This document shows, piece after piece, positions 36,584 to 47,400 of a DNA stretch of 64,000 bases. Within the stretch, counting starts at the first letter, position 1. Each line of letters starts with the position of its first letter. The DNA comes from Lachnospiraceae bacterium (GTDB taxonomy: Bacteria > Bacillota > Clostridia > Lachnospirales > Lachnospiraceae), in the NCBI GenBank assembly GCA_024697595.1, contig JAILFK010000043.1, positions 1-64,000 of the forward strand, given 5' to 3'. A program made the translations under genes and the position numbers. Under the pieces are notes generated by a model. That model was not told where the DNA came from and did no database searches. It was given only the letters and a program-made list of their open reading frames with translations.

Positions 36584-36611
36584 AAAAAAGAAGCCTATCT
36601 TCAAGGCTTCT
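36584..36611 (-). terminator. Terminator of pseudouridine synthase gene
   Basis: GAAGCC and GGCTTC form a stem around nine bases with TTTTTT on the minus strand, about 45 bp beyond the stop at 36656. Confidence 0.75.
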
Positions 36612-36655
36612 TCCTTCTTCCTCCGAATTATTTCCGGCAGATTATTATTTTGATT

Positions 36656-37456
36656 TTATTTTGATTTTTCAGTTTTCTTAATCGCCTTGCAAGCCCACTG
36701 CGGCTGAATATGAAAACTCATCCTCTCTTTAGTTTTTGGATGGGTAAATGATAGCTCATATGCACAAAGGGCAATCTGTCCTCGTTTAAATCTGTCATCT
36801 GGCTTTGCGCCATATTTCACATCTCCCACAATGGCAGCACCTCTGCTAGAAAGCTGTATCCTTATCTGGTGAAATCGACCTGTCTCTAGTGCTATATCCA
36901 GTAAATTTTTATCATCTATACAGCATGCATCTTTCTTGGCCACAGCATCTTCCCCACCACAAACATAATTGTCTTCTCTTATTTTAATGCAGGTCAATCT
37001 AGCCTTCTTGCCCTGTCCTTTCGGCACAATTTTCGCCAATCTAGTCTTGTTATCTTTCTCCAGATAATCCTCTAACACAACCATCTTTTCCTTCATGCTA
37101 TCAAGGCCTGAGTCACTTGCAATTGCGCCTTCCATAAATGAGGCATCCTCCACCAGAGCATAGTATTTCTTGGTAAATGCATGGTCGCTCAATTCCTTGG
37201 ATAAGATAGCTGTAGCCTTGGAATTTTTCCCCAGCACCAGTATCCCTTCCACCGGTTGGTCAAGCCTGTGAACCAGCCCCACAAAAGGTGGCCCATCCAA
37301 CTTCTCGCCTTCTTTTCGAGCCTGTGTAATCAGGTGATTTCTCACCATGCTCACCACGTCCGGACTTGTGGACCGGGCACTTTCTGAAGCCACCCCGGCA
37401 GGTTTGTGAATTACAATCACATCATCATCTTCATATAATATTTCTAATTTCATCAT
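36656..37456 (-). CDS. RluA-family pseudouridine synthase
   Basis: 266 residues, catalytic domain only, without an S4 domain. The conserved VHRLDQPVEG has catalytic D66, followed by KKYYALVE and the C-terminal GRFHQIRIQLSSRGAAIVGDVKYG. It would convert uridines in rRNA or tRNA to pseudouridine; the site cannot be predicted. No strong ribosome site is visible before the paired ATGs. A hairpin terminator follows it. Confidence 0.88.
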   Translation of the reverse strand: MMKLEILYEDDDVIVIHKPAGVASESARSTSPDVVSMVRNHLITQARKEGEKLDGPPFVGLVHRLDQPVEGILVLGKNSKATAILSKELSDHAFTKKYYALVEDASFMEGAIASDSGLDSMKEKMVVLEDYLEKDNKTRLAKIVPKGQGKKARLTCIKIREDNYVCGGEDAVAKKDACCIDDKNLLDIALETGRFHQIRIQLSSRGAAIVGDVKYGAKPDDRFKRGQIALCAYELSFTHPKTKERMSFHIQPQWACKAIKKTEKSK

Positions 37457-37493
37457 TTTATAATATCAACCATTTAACATATATTTATCAATA

Positions 37494-38183
37494 CTACAAC
37501 TTGAAGCGATATCCCACGCCCCAGATTGTCTCTATGTACTGTGGTTTTGTATTGTCCAATTCAATCTTCTCACGAATCTTTTTGATGTGAACTGTAACTG
37601 TGGCAATATCTCCCACTGAGTCCATGTCCCAGATTTCCTGGAACAATTCTTGTTTGCTGTACACCTTATTAGGATTCTCCGCAAGAAATACCAACAGTTC
37701 ATATTCCTTTGTGGTAAATGCTTTTTCTTCACCGCGCACCCAGATTCTTCTGGCGGACTTATCAATCTTGATATCGCGAATCTCCACCACATCATTCATA
37801 TCCTTGGCGGATCCCACAAGTCTTTCGTATCTTGATAAATGGGCCTTCACTCTAGCCACCAATTCACTAGGGGAAAATGGCTTGGTAATGTAGTCGTCCG
37901 CTCCTAAGCCTAAGCCTCTAATTTTATCAATGTCATCTTTTTTTGCCGACACCATAAGTATAGGTGTATTTTTCACCTCACGAATTTTTTTACATATATC
38001 GTAGCCATCCATTCCAGGAAGCATAAGATCTAAGACATATATATCAAAGTCCTCTTCCAAGGCCACTTGACATCCTTTTACACCTTCATTTTCCACCACA
38101 ACTTCAAAACCACTGAGTTCTAGGTAATCTTTTTCCAATTCTGCAATAGCTTCCTCATCCTCAATTATCAATACTCTGCTCAT
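37494..38183 (-). CDS. OmpR-family response regulator
   Basis: 229 residues: receiver domain (1-118) with phosphoacceptor D52 in DIYVLDLMLPGMDG and the switch lysine in MVSAKKDD; winged-helix output domain (about 130-229) ending TIWGVGYRFKL. AGGAGG precedes the ATG. It lies after the histidine kinase, which it overlaps by 23 bp. Targets unknown. Confidence 0.95.
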   Translation of the reverse strand: MSRVLIIEDEEAIAELEKDYLELSGFEVVVENEGVKGCQVALEEDFDIYVLDLMLPGMDGYDICKKIREVKNTPILMVSAKKDDIDKIRGLGLGADDYITKPFSPSELVARVKAHLSRYERLVGSAKDMNDVVEIRDIKIDKSARRIWVRGEEKAFTTKEYELLVFLAENPNKVYSKQELFQEIWDMDSVGDIATVTVHIKKIREKIELDNTKPQYIETIWGVGYRFKL

Positions 38184-39303
38184 CTTTTACCTCCTGATAT
38201 TTTCTGAGAACTAGATACATAACGGTACCTCTATCCTCCTTACTTGTAGCCCATATTTTACCGCCGTGATCCTCCATAATCTTTTTCACGATAGACAAAC
38301 CAATTCCGCTACCTCCTGTAGCTGAATTTCTCGAAGAATCCGCTCTATAAAATCTGTCAAATATATACGGTAAGTCCTTGGCAGGAATACCCTTTCCATT
38401 ATCCTCTATCTCGATTTGAACGAAATCTCCCACATCTCTGACTCTGACACTGATAAAAGAAGGTTCCCCTTTCTTCATATATTTCACAGCATTGCCCACA
38501 ATATTATTGATAACTCTACCAAGCTGCTCTGGATCTGCAATCATAAGCACATCCTCACCCACATGATTAAAATAGCTGAGCATAATATTTTGATTGCTCA
38601 AATCCAATTCCAACTCTTCTACGCAATCATCAAAATAATTTCTCACATTTAGCTTATTGAAATTATAAGGTATTCGATTGGTATCAATATTGGTATACAA
38701 GGTTAACTCATTTATCAAAGTATTCATTTCATTAGCCTTGTTGTAAATGGTCCTTATATATTTCTCCTGCTTCTCTGGCGAATCTGCCACACCATCTAAT
38801 ATGCCTTCAGAGTATCCCTTAATGGCAGTTATAGGAGTTTTTAAATCATGAGCAATATTGGAGATAAGCATCCGCTGTTCATTTTCCGTATTGATTTTTT
38901 CTTCGGCATTAACCTGAAGTCTCTTTCTCATGGATTCAATATTTCGACTTAAATCGCTAATCTCATCCTTGCCACTGACTTCAATCCTGAAATCCAGATT
39001 TCCCTCACGAATATTTTCCACAGCTTTATTTAATTTATCCAAACGTTTTACAACACTTCCATATGTCCAGACAATAAGAATTGCCGCAGTGGAAATCAAA
39101 ATAAAAATCACCGCAACCACCACACTTTTGACGGCTTCTTCCACTCCTGGCATCTCTGCTAATTTCTTATAGAAATCCATATCTATCGTCACATTTAGAT
39201 ATGGCATCATATACATCAGGGCATAATATCCAATCACCGCCATGGCTATTGGAACAAATAGAATTATGCAAAATGCAACTGTCATTCTCGTTCTCAGTTT
39301 CAT
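38161..39303 (-). CDS. Membrane sensor histidine kinase
   Basis: 380 residues. Two transmembrane helices (about 10-33 and 58-81) enclose a short extracytoplasmic loop of about 25 residues. A HAMP domain (about 82-135), phosphoacceptor H152 in SNIAHDLKTPITAIKGYSEG and the ATPase with DNGKGIPAKDLPYIFDRF and GGSGIGLSIVKKI follow. The small external loop suggests sensing at the membrane. It is translationally coupled to the response regulator. Confidence 0.93.
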   Translation of the reverse strand: MKLRTRMTVAFCIILFVPIAMAVIGYYALMYMMPYLNVTIDMDFYKKLAEMPGVEEAVKSVVVAVIFILISTAAILIVWTYGSVVKRLDKLNKAVENIREGNLDFRIEVSGKDEISDLSRNIESMRKRLQVNAEEKINTENEQRMLISNIAHDLKTPITAIKGYSEGILDGVADSPEKQEKYIRTIYNKANEMNTLINELTLYTNIDTNRIPYNFNKLNVRNYFDDCVEELELDLSNQNIMLSYFNHVGEDVLMIADPEQLGRVINNIVGNAVKYMKKGEPSFISVRVRDVGDFVQIEIEDNGKGIPAKDLPYIFDRFYRADSSRNSATGGSGIGLSIVKKIMEDHGGKIWATSKEDRGTVMYLVLRKYQEVKDEQSIDN

Positions 39304-39334
39304 CCGCTTTGAGGACCTCCATAATAATAAATCT

Positions 39335-39374
39335 CAAAAAAATAAGTCCGAGATTAAAAAACCTCGAACTTATT
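39335..39374 (-). terminator. Terminator of metK
   Basis: AATAAGTTCGA (39364-39374 read on the minus strand) pairs with TCGGACTTATT (39341-39351), followed by TTTTTTT. About 60 bp beyond the metK stop. Confidence 0.85.
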
Positions 39375-39433
39375 ATATCATTTCTATTTTTATATAGATA
39401 AATATCTGATTTTTTTAATAAAAATTTAATATT

Positions 39434-40615
39434 TTATAGATACTTCTTAAGGTCATCAACCTTGTTTAATGCCTCCCATGGAAGGTCGATATCTGTACGT
39501 CCGAAATGTCCGTAAGCAGCTGTCTTTCCATAAATTGGGCGACGAAGGTCTAGCATCTTGATAATTCCTGCTGGACGAAGATCAAAGTTCTCTCTTACGA
39601 TCTCAACAAGTTTCTCCTCTGAAACCTTACCTGTGCCAAATGTATCTACGCGAACTGATGTAGGCTGAGCAACACCGATAGCGTATGAAAGCTGAATCTC
39701 ACACTTATCAGCAAGTCCTGCTGCTACAATATTCTTGGCAACGTAACGTGCTGCATATGCTGCAGAACGGTCAACCTTTGTGCAATCCTTTCCTGAGAAA
39801 GCACCGCCGCCATGACGTGCCATTCCACCGTATGTATCAACGATAATCTTACGTCCTGTAAGACCTGCATCACCGTGAGGTCCACCGATTACGAAACGTC
39901 CTGTTGGGTTGATGAAGAACTTTGTATTGTCATCAACGAGCTCTGCTGGCAAAATTGGATCAAATACATACTTCTTGATATCTGCATGAATCTGCTCCTG
40001 TGTCACATCATCATCATGCTGTGTAGAGCAAACAACAGCCTCTAGTCTAATTGGCTTGTCATTCTCATCATACTCAACTGAAACCTGAGTCTTACCATCT
40101 GGGCGAAGGTATGAAAGTGTTCCATCCTTACGAACCTTTGTAAGCTGAAGTGCAAGCTTGTGTGCAAGGTCAATTGAATATGGCATATAAGAATCTGTCT
40201 CGTTTGTTGCATATCCAAACATCATTCCCTGGTCACCAGCACCTGTATCTAAATCATCCCCAAGAGTTCCCTCTTTTGCCTCAAGAGCTTTGTCAACTCC
40301 CATTGCAATATCAGCTGACTGCTGATCCAAAGCTACGAATACTGCACATGAGTTTCCATCAAGACCCTTCTTACCATCATCATATCCGATATCAAGAACT
40401 GTCTTTCTAACGATTGCTGGAATATCAAGCTGTGCCTTTGTTGTAATCTCTCCTGTAACCAAAACAAATCCTGTACAACTTGCTGTCTCACAAGCAACAC
40501 GGCTCATTGGATCCTGCTCAAAACAAGCATCCAAAATCGCATCTGAAACCATATCACAGACTTTGTCTGGATGTCCTTCTGTAACTGACTCTGAAGTAAA
40601 AATCTTCTTTTCCAT
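39434..40615 (-). CDS. metK: S-adenosylmethionine synthetase
   Basis: 393 residues. The MAT family start [21 protein letters not shown], the ATP-binding [12 protein letters not shown] and the phosphate loop [19 protein letters not shown] are present. Makes SAM from methionine and ATP. The ATG at 40615 follows AAAGGA; upstream in-frame codons are unlikely. A SAM-I riboswitch and terminator control it. Confidence 0.97.
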   Translation of the reverse strand: MEKKIFTSESVTEGHPDKVCDMVSDAILDACFEQDPMSRVACETASCTGFVLVTGEITTKAQLDIPAIVRKTVLDIGYDDGKKGLDGNSCAVFVALDQQSADIAMGVDKALEAKEGTLGDDLDTGAGDQGMMFGYATNETDSYMPYSIDLAHKLALQLTKVRKDGTLSYLRPDGKTQVSVEYDENDKPIRLEAVVCSTQHDDDVTQEQIHADIKKYVFDPILPAELVDDNTKFFINPTGRFVIGGPHGDAGLTGRKIIVDTYGGMARHGGGAFSGKDCTKVDRSAAYAARYVAKNIVAAGLADKCEIQLSYAIGVAQPTSVRVDTFGTGKVSEEKLVEIVRENFDLRPAGIIKMLDLRRPIYGKTAAYGHFGRTDIDLPWEALNKVDDLKKYL

Positions 40616-40660
40616 CTTTATATCCTTTCTGTTGTTCATTTGAACTCATCAAAATAAGCA

Positions 40661-40688
40661 TTAAAAAAATCCGCTTTAAGCGGATTCA
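40661..40688 (-). terminator. Riboswitch expression-platform terminator (metK)
   Basis: AATCCGCTT-AAGCGGATT followed by TTTTTT on the minus strand, about 20 bp after the aptamer. When SAM binds, this hairpin forms and stops transcription before metK. Confidence 0.9.
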
Positions 40689-40705
40689 ATTTATAGCAAA
40701 TCAAA

Positions 40706-40806
40706 TCCCTTATTGTTCGTTTTGCTCGCTCAGGATGGCACCTTCCACAAAGGGGTTGCCGTGGCTTCACAGATCCTATGTATCTCCACCACTCTAAATA
40801 AGAGAG
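40706..40806 (-). ncRNA. SAM-I (S-box) riboswitch
   Basis: The minus strand contains the S-box core: P1 strands CTCTTATT/AATAAG, GGTGGAG, GTGAAGCCACGGCAACCCC, AAGGTGCCATCC and a further helix GAGCGAGC. These match the conserved nucleotides of SAM-I aptamers. It precedes the terminator and the metK gene. SAM binding is expected to lower metK transcription. Confidence 0.93.
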
Positions 40807-40837
40807 TTCTATATGAAAATTTCGTTTACCATAAGGA

Positions 40838-40866
40838 AATTTACACTGATACCCTATCTTTGTCAA
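40838..40866 (-). promoter_or_regulatory. Promoter of metK
   Basis: TTGACA (40861-40866, minus strand), 17-bp spacer and TAAATT (40838-40843). Start of transcription near 40831, about 25 bp before the riboswitch. Confidence 0.75.
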
Positions 40867-40924
40867 CCCTGTAAAATACATTTAAAGCAAATTGTATAGT
40901 TTCAATATACAAATAAGAAAAATG

Positions 40925-40954
40925 TTGCCAAAAGCCCTACTTTAACACTATAAT
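40925..40954 (+). promoter_or_regulatory. Promoter of HD-GYP gene
   Basis: TTGCCA (40925-40930), 18-bp spacer, TATAAT (40949-40954). Confidence 0.6.
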
Positions 40955-40991
40955 ATATAGTATGAGAAACTAGAGAAACATGGGGGTTAAC

Positions 40992-42209
40992 ATGGTTAAA
41001 TTTGCTAGCAAAAAACTTGAACCTGGTATGGTGACAGCGAAAGCTATTGAAACCAAACGAGGACAGGTTATAGCAGATGAAGGAACAATACTAAATCAAC
41101 AGCTAATTGCTAGACTTTCTTTCTATGGAATAGAAGAAGTTATGGTAACTGATGATTCAGCAGCTCTTTCTTCTGATAATAAAATAGAGGTTGATTTAGA
41201 TGAATTGTTAGATGACCTTGATGATATCACTACAAAAGATGACTCTTCTGACGATATTATTATAGAACCAATTCCAGAAACAGTTACTGAGGTAACTTCT
41301 GAACCGGTAAAACACAACGAGAATTTATCATATACCAACAGAGTCAAATCATCACAGAATTTCCAAAAATTCCAAACAGATTATTCTAAAAACATGGTGT
41401 CGCTCAAACTCTATTTCGACAAGATTATAAACGGCGAGATAGAAGATGATTTTGAAAAGAATTTGCTGAGGGAACCTCGCGATCTTTTTGCATCCAAAAC
41501 GCCTTTAGAGATATTTGATATGGTTCACAATATGCGTTCCGTAGATGATTCGGTTTATGCCCACTCTCTAAACGTGGCACTTATCGCAAGGGCTATTGGA
41601 AAATGGCTTAAATTTTCTAAGGAAGATTTAAACACCTTGACCATTGCAGGTCTACTTCATGACATCGGAAAAACCAAAATCCCTGAAGAGATTCTCAACA
41701 AGCAGGATCGCCTCACAGATGAAGAGTATCAGATTATTAAAAAACATGCTCTTGACGGATACAAGATGCTCAAGGACAAACCATTTGACACAAGAATAAA
41801 ATTAGCAGCCTTGCAACATCACGAAAGATTTGATGGTTCTGGCTATCCACGTGGTTTAGACGGAGATGAGATAGATGGTTTTGCATCTATAATCGCCATC
41901 GCAGATGTATATGACGCCATGACTGCTGCAAGAAGTTATCGCTCCGCAATGTGTGCATTCCAAGTGATATCAGAATTTGAAAAGGATGGTTTCCAGAAAT
42001 ATAATCCAAAGGTTATCTTCACTTTCCTAAAGCGCGTGGCCGGTTGTTACATCAACAGCAGAGTGCTTATAAGCGATGGAAGACATGGAATAGTTGTATT
42101 TCTAAATACCAACTCCCTATCAAGACCAATTCTCAAATTGGACAACGGTGAGATGCTTGATTTGTCAAGCCAAGAAAACCGTGAGTTGCATATAACCAAT
42201 ATTTTATAA
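40992..42209 (+). CDS. HD-GYP domain cyclic-di-GMP phosphodiesterase-like protein
   Basis: 405 residues. The N-terminal part (about 1-100) is an acidic, poorly conserved region starting MVKFASKKLEPGMVTAKAIET, as in many HD-GYP proteins. The HD-GYP domain follows, with LLHDIGKTKIP, HALDGYKML, QHHERFDGSGYPRG (the GYP motif is intact) and IIAIADVYDAMTAAR. It is soluble, has no membrane segment or receiver domain, and should hydrolyse cyclic-di-GMP. GGGGG precedes the ATG at 40992. It is the counterpart of the cyclase at 52352. Confidence 0.92.
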   Translation: MVKFASKKLEPGMVTAKAIETKRGQVIADEGTILNQQLIARLSFYGIEEVMVTDDSAALSSDNKIEVDLDELLDDLDDITTKDDSSDDIIIEPIPETVTEVTSEPVKHNENLSYTNRVKSSQNFQKFQTDYSKNMVSLKLYFDKIINGEIEDDFEKNLLREPRDLFASKTPLEIFDMVHNMRSVDDSVYAHSLNVALIARAIGKWLKFSKEDLNTLTIAGLLHDIGKTKIPEEILNKQDRLTDEEYQIIKKHALDGYKMLKDKPFDTRIKLAALQHHERFDGSGYPRGLDGDEIDGFASIIAIADVYDAMTAARSYRSAMCAFQVISEFEKDGFQKYNPKVIFTFLKRVAGCYINSRVLISDGRHGIVVFLNTNSLSRPILKLDNGEMLDLSSQENRELHITNIL

Positions 42210-42212
42210 ATG

Positions 42213-42244
42213 AAAAAGGATTCAGCAATTAAGCTGAATCCTTT
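42213..42244 (+). terminator. Bidirectional terminator between HD-GYP gene and murA
   Basis: AAAGGATTCAGC and GCTGAATCCTTT form a 12-bp stem. Plus-strand tail is TATTTTAT; on the minus strand AAAAAGG reverses to CCTTTTT, so it can end both HD-GYP and murA transcripts. Confidence 0.8.
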
Positions 42245-42287
42245 ATTTTATCAATCTGTATTATTTTAAATCTGCGAATATTTCTAT

Positions 42288-43580
42288 TTATGACACCTTC
42301 ATCATAAATTTTCTAAGTTCCTTATCGTTAGATACCTTCTCAATCTGAGCGCCTAAATTAGCAAGCTTGACTTCAAAGTTCTCATAACCTCTTTGTATGA
42401 AATGTATATCCTCAACGATAGTAAATCCGTCCGCCGCAAGACCTGCTATAACAAGAGCTGCTCCTGCACGAAGATCCGGGGCGCAAACTTCTGCTCCAGT
42501 ATATTTATCAACACCGCGAACAATGGCAACATTGCCCTCTACCTGGATATTAGAACCCATACGATTCAATTCATCGATGTATTTAAATCTGTTTTCAAAG
42601 ATGCTCTCAGTAACCACACTAGTTCCCTTGGCAATGGCCAAAACCGCTGTCATCTGAGGTTGCATATCTGTAGGATAACCTGGATATGGCAAGGTTGTAA
42701 CCGATGTTGACACAAGTGGTTTATTGGCCACTATTCTAACCGCGTCATCAAACTCCTCAACGGTACATCCGGCCTCGATCAACTTCGCACTAGTTGCCTC
42801 CAAATGCTTAGGAATAACATTTTTTATAAGCACATCTCCCTTAGTGGCAGCTGCTGCACACATAAAGGTTCCAGCCTCAATCTGATCTGGAATTACAGAG
42901 TACTCAGCCTTGTGAAGTTTCTCAACTCCAACAATACGAATAACGTCTGTTCCTGCACCTCTGATGTTGGCACCCATTGCATTCAAGAAATTGGCCACGT
43001 CAACCACATGTGGTTCCTTGGCTGCATTCTCAATTATAGTCTTACCCTCTGCCAATGCTGCTGCCATCATTACATTGATAGTAGCTCCAACAGATACTTT
43101 GTCCATATAAATATGACTACCCATCAATCTTGTAGCCTTTGCAGAAATCAAACCAAAGCTGGTCTCCACGCTGGCACCTAGTGATTTAAATCCTTTCACA
43201 TGCAAATCGATAGGTCGGCTTCCGATCACACATCCTCCTGGAAGTGCCACCTCAGCCTCCTTAAATTTACCAAGTAAAGCTCCCAACAAATAGTAAGAAG
43301 CTCGAATCTTTCTAATATATTCGTAATCCACGCTCAAGGTCTTGATAGTACTTCCATTAATCTTGGCTGTATGTCTATCAATTCTATCAACATGAGCACC
43401 AATATCGCTTATGGCATCAAGCATAATATTAATGTCACGCACATCTGGCAAATTTTCAATCAATACTGTCTCATCAGACATTACTGCAGCCGCCAATATT
43501 GCAAGGGCAGCATTTTTAGCTCCACTGATCTCAACTTCACCTACGAGTGGATTACCTCCATGTACAACAAATTGTTCCAT
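42288..43580 (-). CDS. murA: UDP-GlcNAc 1-carboxyvinyltransferase MurA
   Basis: 430 residues. The start MEQFVVHGGNPLVGEVEISGAKNAALAIL and the active-site loop PGGCVIGSRPIDLH (Cys117, the fosfomycin target) are diagnostic. Catalyses the first committed step of peptidoglycan synthesis. Start at 43580 follows AAGAGGT at about 9 bp; 13 upstream codons are in frame but less likely. Confidence 0.95.
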   Translation of the reverse strand: MEQFVVHGGNPLVGEVEISGAKNAALAILAAAVMSDETVLIENLPDVRDINIMLDAISDIGAHVDRIDRHTAKINGSTIKTLSVDYEYIRKIRASYYLLGALLGKFKEAEVALPGGCVIGSRPIDLHVKGFKSLGASVETSFGLISAKATRLMGSHIYMDKVSVGATINVMMAAALAEGKTIIENAAKEPHVVDVANFLNAMGANIRGAGTDVIRIVGVEKLHKAEYSVIPDQIEAGTFMCAAAATKGDVLIKNVIPKHLEATSAKLIEAGCTVEEFDDAVRIVANKPLVSTSVTTLPYPGYPTDMQPQMTAVLAIAKGTSVVTESIFENRFKYIDELNRMGSNIQVEGNVAIVRGVDKYTGAEVCAPDLRAGAALVIAGLAADGFTIVEDIHFIQRGYENFEVKLANLGAQIEKVSNDKELRKFMMKVS

Positions 43581-43682
43581 ATCAATAATACCTCTTATGT
43601 TATCCATAATCTTCAACATTATAACACAGGTTTTCTATTTTGGGTAGCATCTACTACTTATGTATTCTAATTTGAGCACATT

Positions 43683-44351
43683 TTATTCTGCCGTAGCAGA
43701 ATCTTCAACTTCCGGCATCTCGAAAAGAGTATCAAATCTAACCTTTTCCCAAGCCTTTTCATCTACAGTCCATGTTATCTCAGCCTTCCACTCTTCCAAC
43801 TTTTTAGTCTGGTATTCGCTTCTAGCTGTTTCATCCTCGATAGTAGCCTCCGCCTCTGCAGCAATTGCCTCAGAAACCTTATAAGAATAGTACTGATTTG
43901 TCAAATATTGCTTCACCACTTCCTCATCAGCGCTGATCTCTTCTAGCACTTCCTTGTCATTGGCTTCTATAAAAGCCTTGGCAACCTCATCTATCTTCTT
44001 TTGTTCTTCCTCTGAAAGGGTGATTCCATAATCTGCAGCATGCTTTTTCATCAAGTACTCATTTTCCAAACTTTCTAATACGCCATCCTTCACCTGGTCA
44101 GAAAAAGTCACGCCCTCTTGCATCTCATCTACCCAATATCCATTTCCGTAGGCTTGCGCATATACAGAGTCATAACTTGACTGTGTAAATCTAGCCACAA
44201 AATTTCCATATGCCAAACTTATTGTATCTGTTCCATCTGCAGTTTTGATGGTAACTAAAGACTCATCCTTGTTTATTCCGCAGCCTCCTAAGAGCGTCAC
44301 GCACATAAATAAACTTGTCAAAATAATTCCTAATTTTTTTCCTGCCTTCAT
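43683..44351 (-). CDS. Lipoprotein resembling the N-terminal part of PrsA/SurA foldases
   Basis: 222 residues: signal peptide with lipobox LLGGC (Cys24), then a helical domain like the chaperone part of PrsA/SurA (SFDQVKDGVLESLENEYLMKKHAADYGITLSEEE-type pattern, here FSDQVKDGVLESLENEYLMK). The parvulin PPIase domain of PrsA is missing; the protein ends soon after the helical region. It follows mfd, where many Firmicutes have a prsA-type gene. Start is uncertain: AAGGAG is 12 bp before 44351, and an in-frame ATG lies at 44375. A promoter overlaps the mfd end (44393-44422). Confidence 0.72.
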   Translation of the reverse strand: MKAGKKLGIILTSLFMCVTLLGGCGINKDESLVTIKTADGTDTISLAYGNFVARFTQSSYDSVYAQAYGNGYWVDEMQEGVTFSDQVKDGVLESLENEYLMKKHAADYGITLSEEEQKKIDEVAKAFIEANDKEVLEEISADEEVVKQYLTNQYYSYKVSEAIAAEAEATIEDETARSEYQTKKLEEWKAEITWTVDEKAWEKVRFDTLFEMPEVEDSATAE

Positions 44352-44392
44352 CCTCTTGAAATACTCCTTGTACATTTTTCATCACAAGTACC

Positions 44393-44422
44393 ATTATACT
44401 CATTTTGATATGTTATTGTCCA
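44393..44422 (-). promoter_or_regulatory. Promoter of the PrsA-like lipoprotein gene
   Basis: TGGACA (44417-44422, minus strand), 18-bp spacer, TATAAT (44393-44398), with the -35 part inside the end of mfd. Confidence 0.5.
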
Positions 44423-47400
44423 CCATAGACTCACTCTTTAGGCCATCAATTTCCGCCACAATATCCATGATTTTCTCCGGCAAATCCTTGGCCTTTATCA
44501 AACTGTTTTTCTTATAAAAGAAATGAAATGCCGGCTGTTTTGAGTCCGCAGCAAACTTGATATATGGTTGATTTCTTTGTATAAACTCCGGCAGCGCTGA
44601 CACATCGATAGGCGCTCTGTCATACATGGTAAATATTATCTCATCATTTTTTTGAGAAATGTCTATAATATATGCTTTGTGTGCCGCAAGTCGAAGCATT
44701 GCCACATATAGCAAATTCATAACCGCCTTGTTTGGCTCACCAAATCTATCTATCAACTCATCAAGCATGTCATCTCTGGCTTCCTGACTGTCAATAGCAG
44801 CTATTCTCTTGTATAAATCAAGGCGCTGAGCCTCACTGCTAACATAATTTTCCGGGAGATATGCATCTATCTCTAAATCCACTGTGGTTTCAAAACTTTC
44901 TTCCACCACCATACCTTTTTCACGTTTTACAGCTTCATTTAACATTTTACAGTACAAATCATAGCCCACAGCTTCCATATGACCATGCTGTTCTTTTCCA
45001 AGCAGGTTGCCTGCACCTCTTATCTCTAAATCTCGCATGGCAATTTTGAATCCGCTGCCCAAATCTGTAAATTCCTTGATAGCTGCCAGTCTCTTCTCCG
45101 CAACCTCTTTAAGCATCTTGTCTCTTTTGTACATGAGAAATGCATAGGCACTTCTGTTGCTTCGTCCCACTCGACCTCGCAACTGATACAACTGGGACAA
45201 TCCCAGCTGATCCGAATCGTGGATTATTATGGTATTTACATTGGATATATCTATTCCAATCTCAATGATTGTTGTGGATACAAGCACATCTATATCACCG
45301 TTGATAAAGTCATACATCACCTGTTCCATACGGCTTTCCGTCATCTTGCCATGGGCATATTCCACATTGGCCTCAGGGACAAGCTGTTGTATCCTGGCTG
45401 TAACCTCAGCAATATTTTTCACACGATTATATACATAATATACCTGACCACCTCTGGTCATCTCCCGAAGTATGGCCTCGCGCACCATCTCCTCATTGTA
45501 CTCAAAGACAAAAGTCTGAATAGGCCGCCTCTCCATTGGCGCCTCCTCCAAGACACTCATATCTCTGATTCCAATGAGACTCATATGCAGAGATCTTGGA
45601 ATCGGAGTTGCAGACATGGAAAGCACATCTATATCCTTCTTTAGCATCTTGATTTTTTCCTTTTGCTTTACACCAAACCTCTGCTCCTCATCCACAATAA
45701 GAAGACCTAAATCCTTGAATTTAACATCGGCAGATAAAATTCTATGAGTCCCAATAACAATATCAATCTGACCGGATTTTACACCCTCGACGACTTTTTT
45801 CTGCTCTGCTGCCGATACAAATCTATTTAACAGACCGATGTTTATAGGATATCCCGCCATTCTCTGCTTGAAAGTATTGTACTGCTGCCCTGCAAGAATT
45901 GTGGTAGGGGCTAGGTAAGCCACCTGCTTACCCTCCTGAACCGCTTTAAAGGCCGCACGAATCGCCACCTCGGTCTTGCCGTAACCCACATCACCGCAGA
46001 TAAGTCTATCCATTATCTTCGGACTCATCATATCTCGTTTCACATCCTCAATGGCCTGAAGCTGACCCTCAGTCTCCTGATATGGAAAGGCCTCCTCAAA
46101 TTCCTTTTGCCATACCGTATCCTCCCCATAGACAAATCCATTGTCCTGCTGACGAAGAGCATATAAATCCACCAGTTCCTTGGCCACCATGCCAACTGCC
46201 TGCTGCACTCTCTTTTTGGTATTGGTCCAATCTTGAGTACCCAAGGTGTTTAACTTAGGCTTTTTGCCCTCAGCACTGCTGTATTTTTGTATGGAATCCA
46301 TCTGGTTTACAGGAATATATAAGTTACCGCCCTTGGCATAGGATATCTTGATATAGTCCTTTACAACCTTGTCCACTTCAAGCTTTTCAAAACCTTGATA
46401 TACACCTAGTCCATGATTAACATGAACCACGTAATCTCCCACATTGAGATCACTAAAGTGAGCTATAGCCTCACCCTCGTACTTAAACTTCTTCTTTTTC
46501 TTCTTTGGCCTGGCGCCAAATATATCCTGCTCACTTAAGATGGCAAAGGCCACCTCAGACAGCTCATATCCTCTAGAAATATTTCCCGGAGCTACCATAA
46601 TCTCACCCGGATGAATATCGTGGTCATAGTCCTCCGTGTAAAAGCACATAACCCCCTCATCCATAAGCATCTCCGATAAATGCTTAGCTCTGGTTCTCGA
46701 TGGGGATAGAAGTATTATTCTATAATGTTTATTCAAATATTTACGCAAATCTTTTATAAGAAGCTCAAACTGACCATTATAGCTTGATACTGACACAGCC
46801 TGAATTCCAGCTCTGTCTGCGATTTTAAGCATTCCCTTTTTGGTCTCTAACGTGGATAAAATTATACCCTTATAATCCGACAACAAGCCCTTTAGGCTAG
46901 AAGTGTCTATGAGCATCTCTAACTGTCTTGGCAAGCAATAACCATTTTCAAGCCTTGATGTCATACTAGAGACAAACTCTTCCTCTGTGTCCTTGATCTT
47001 TTGACTTATATGATTGAGTTCATCATAGACAATCAAGGTATCCTCTGGAAAATAAGAAAGCAAGCTGACAGGATTGTCAACAAAGTAATTGATATGGGTC
47101 TCTAAATTGCCGCTCATTCCCCACTCTCTGGTCTCCTCAATAAGACGAGAGGCATTGACCTTTACTCTGTGGGCCTCCTCAGTCTTCATCTCCTGTCTAT
47201 ATTTCTGATATAAGTCCTGGGCCTCCTGCTCTATTAATTTCAGACCCTTTTCAACCTCATCAGAATCTACAACCAGCTCCACTGCAGGATAAATAGTGAC
47301 CTCACTTATCTCCTCCACAGATTTCTGAGTCATTGCATCAAAAAAGCGCAGGGAGTCAACCTCGTCTCCCCACAATTCAATTCGTACAGGATTGTCCTCA

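Larger units (their letters stand above)
40616..40991. other. Intergenic region, metK leader and HD-GYP promoter
   Basis: About 376 bp hold no protein gene. Leftward it contains, from the far end, a TTGACA/TAAATT promoter (40838-40866), a SAM-I riboswitch and a terminator before metK. Rightward it contains the promoter of the HD-GYP gene (40925-40954). Confidence 0.7.

Noticed and set aside
36470..36600. T-box leader upstream of proS
   Set aside because: The conserved T-box antiterminator sequence and specifier hairpin are not present and the leader is too short. Two short anticodon-arm-like hairpins are found instead.
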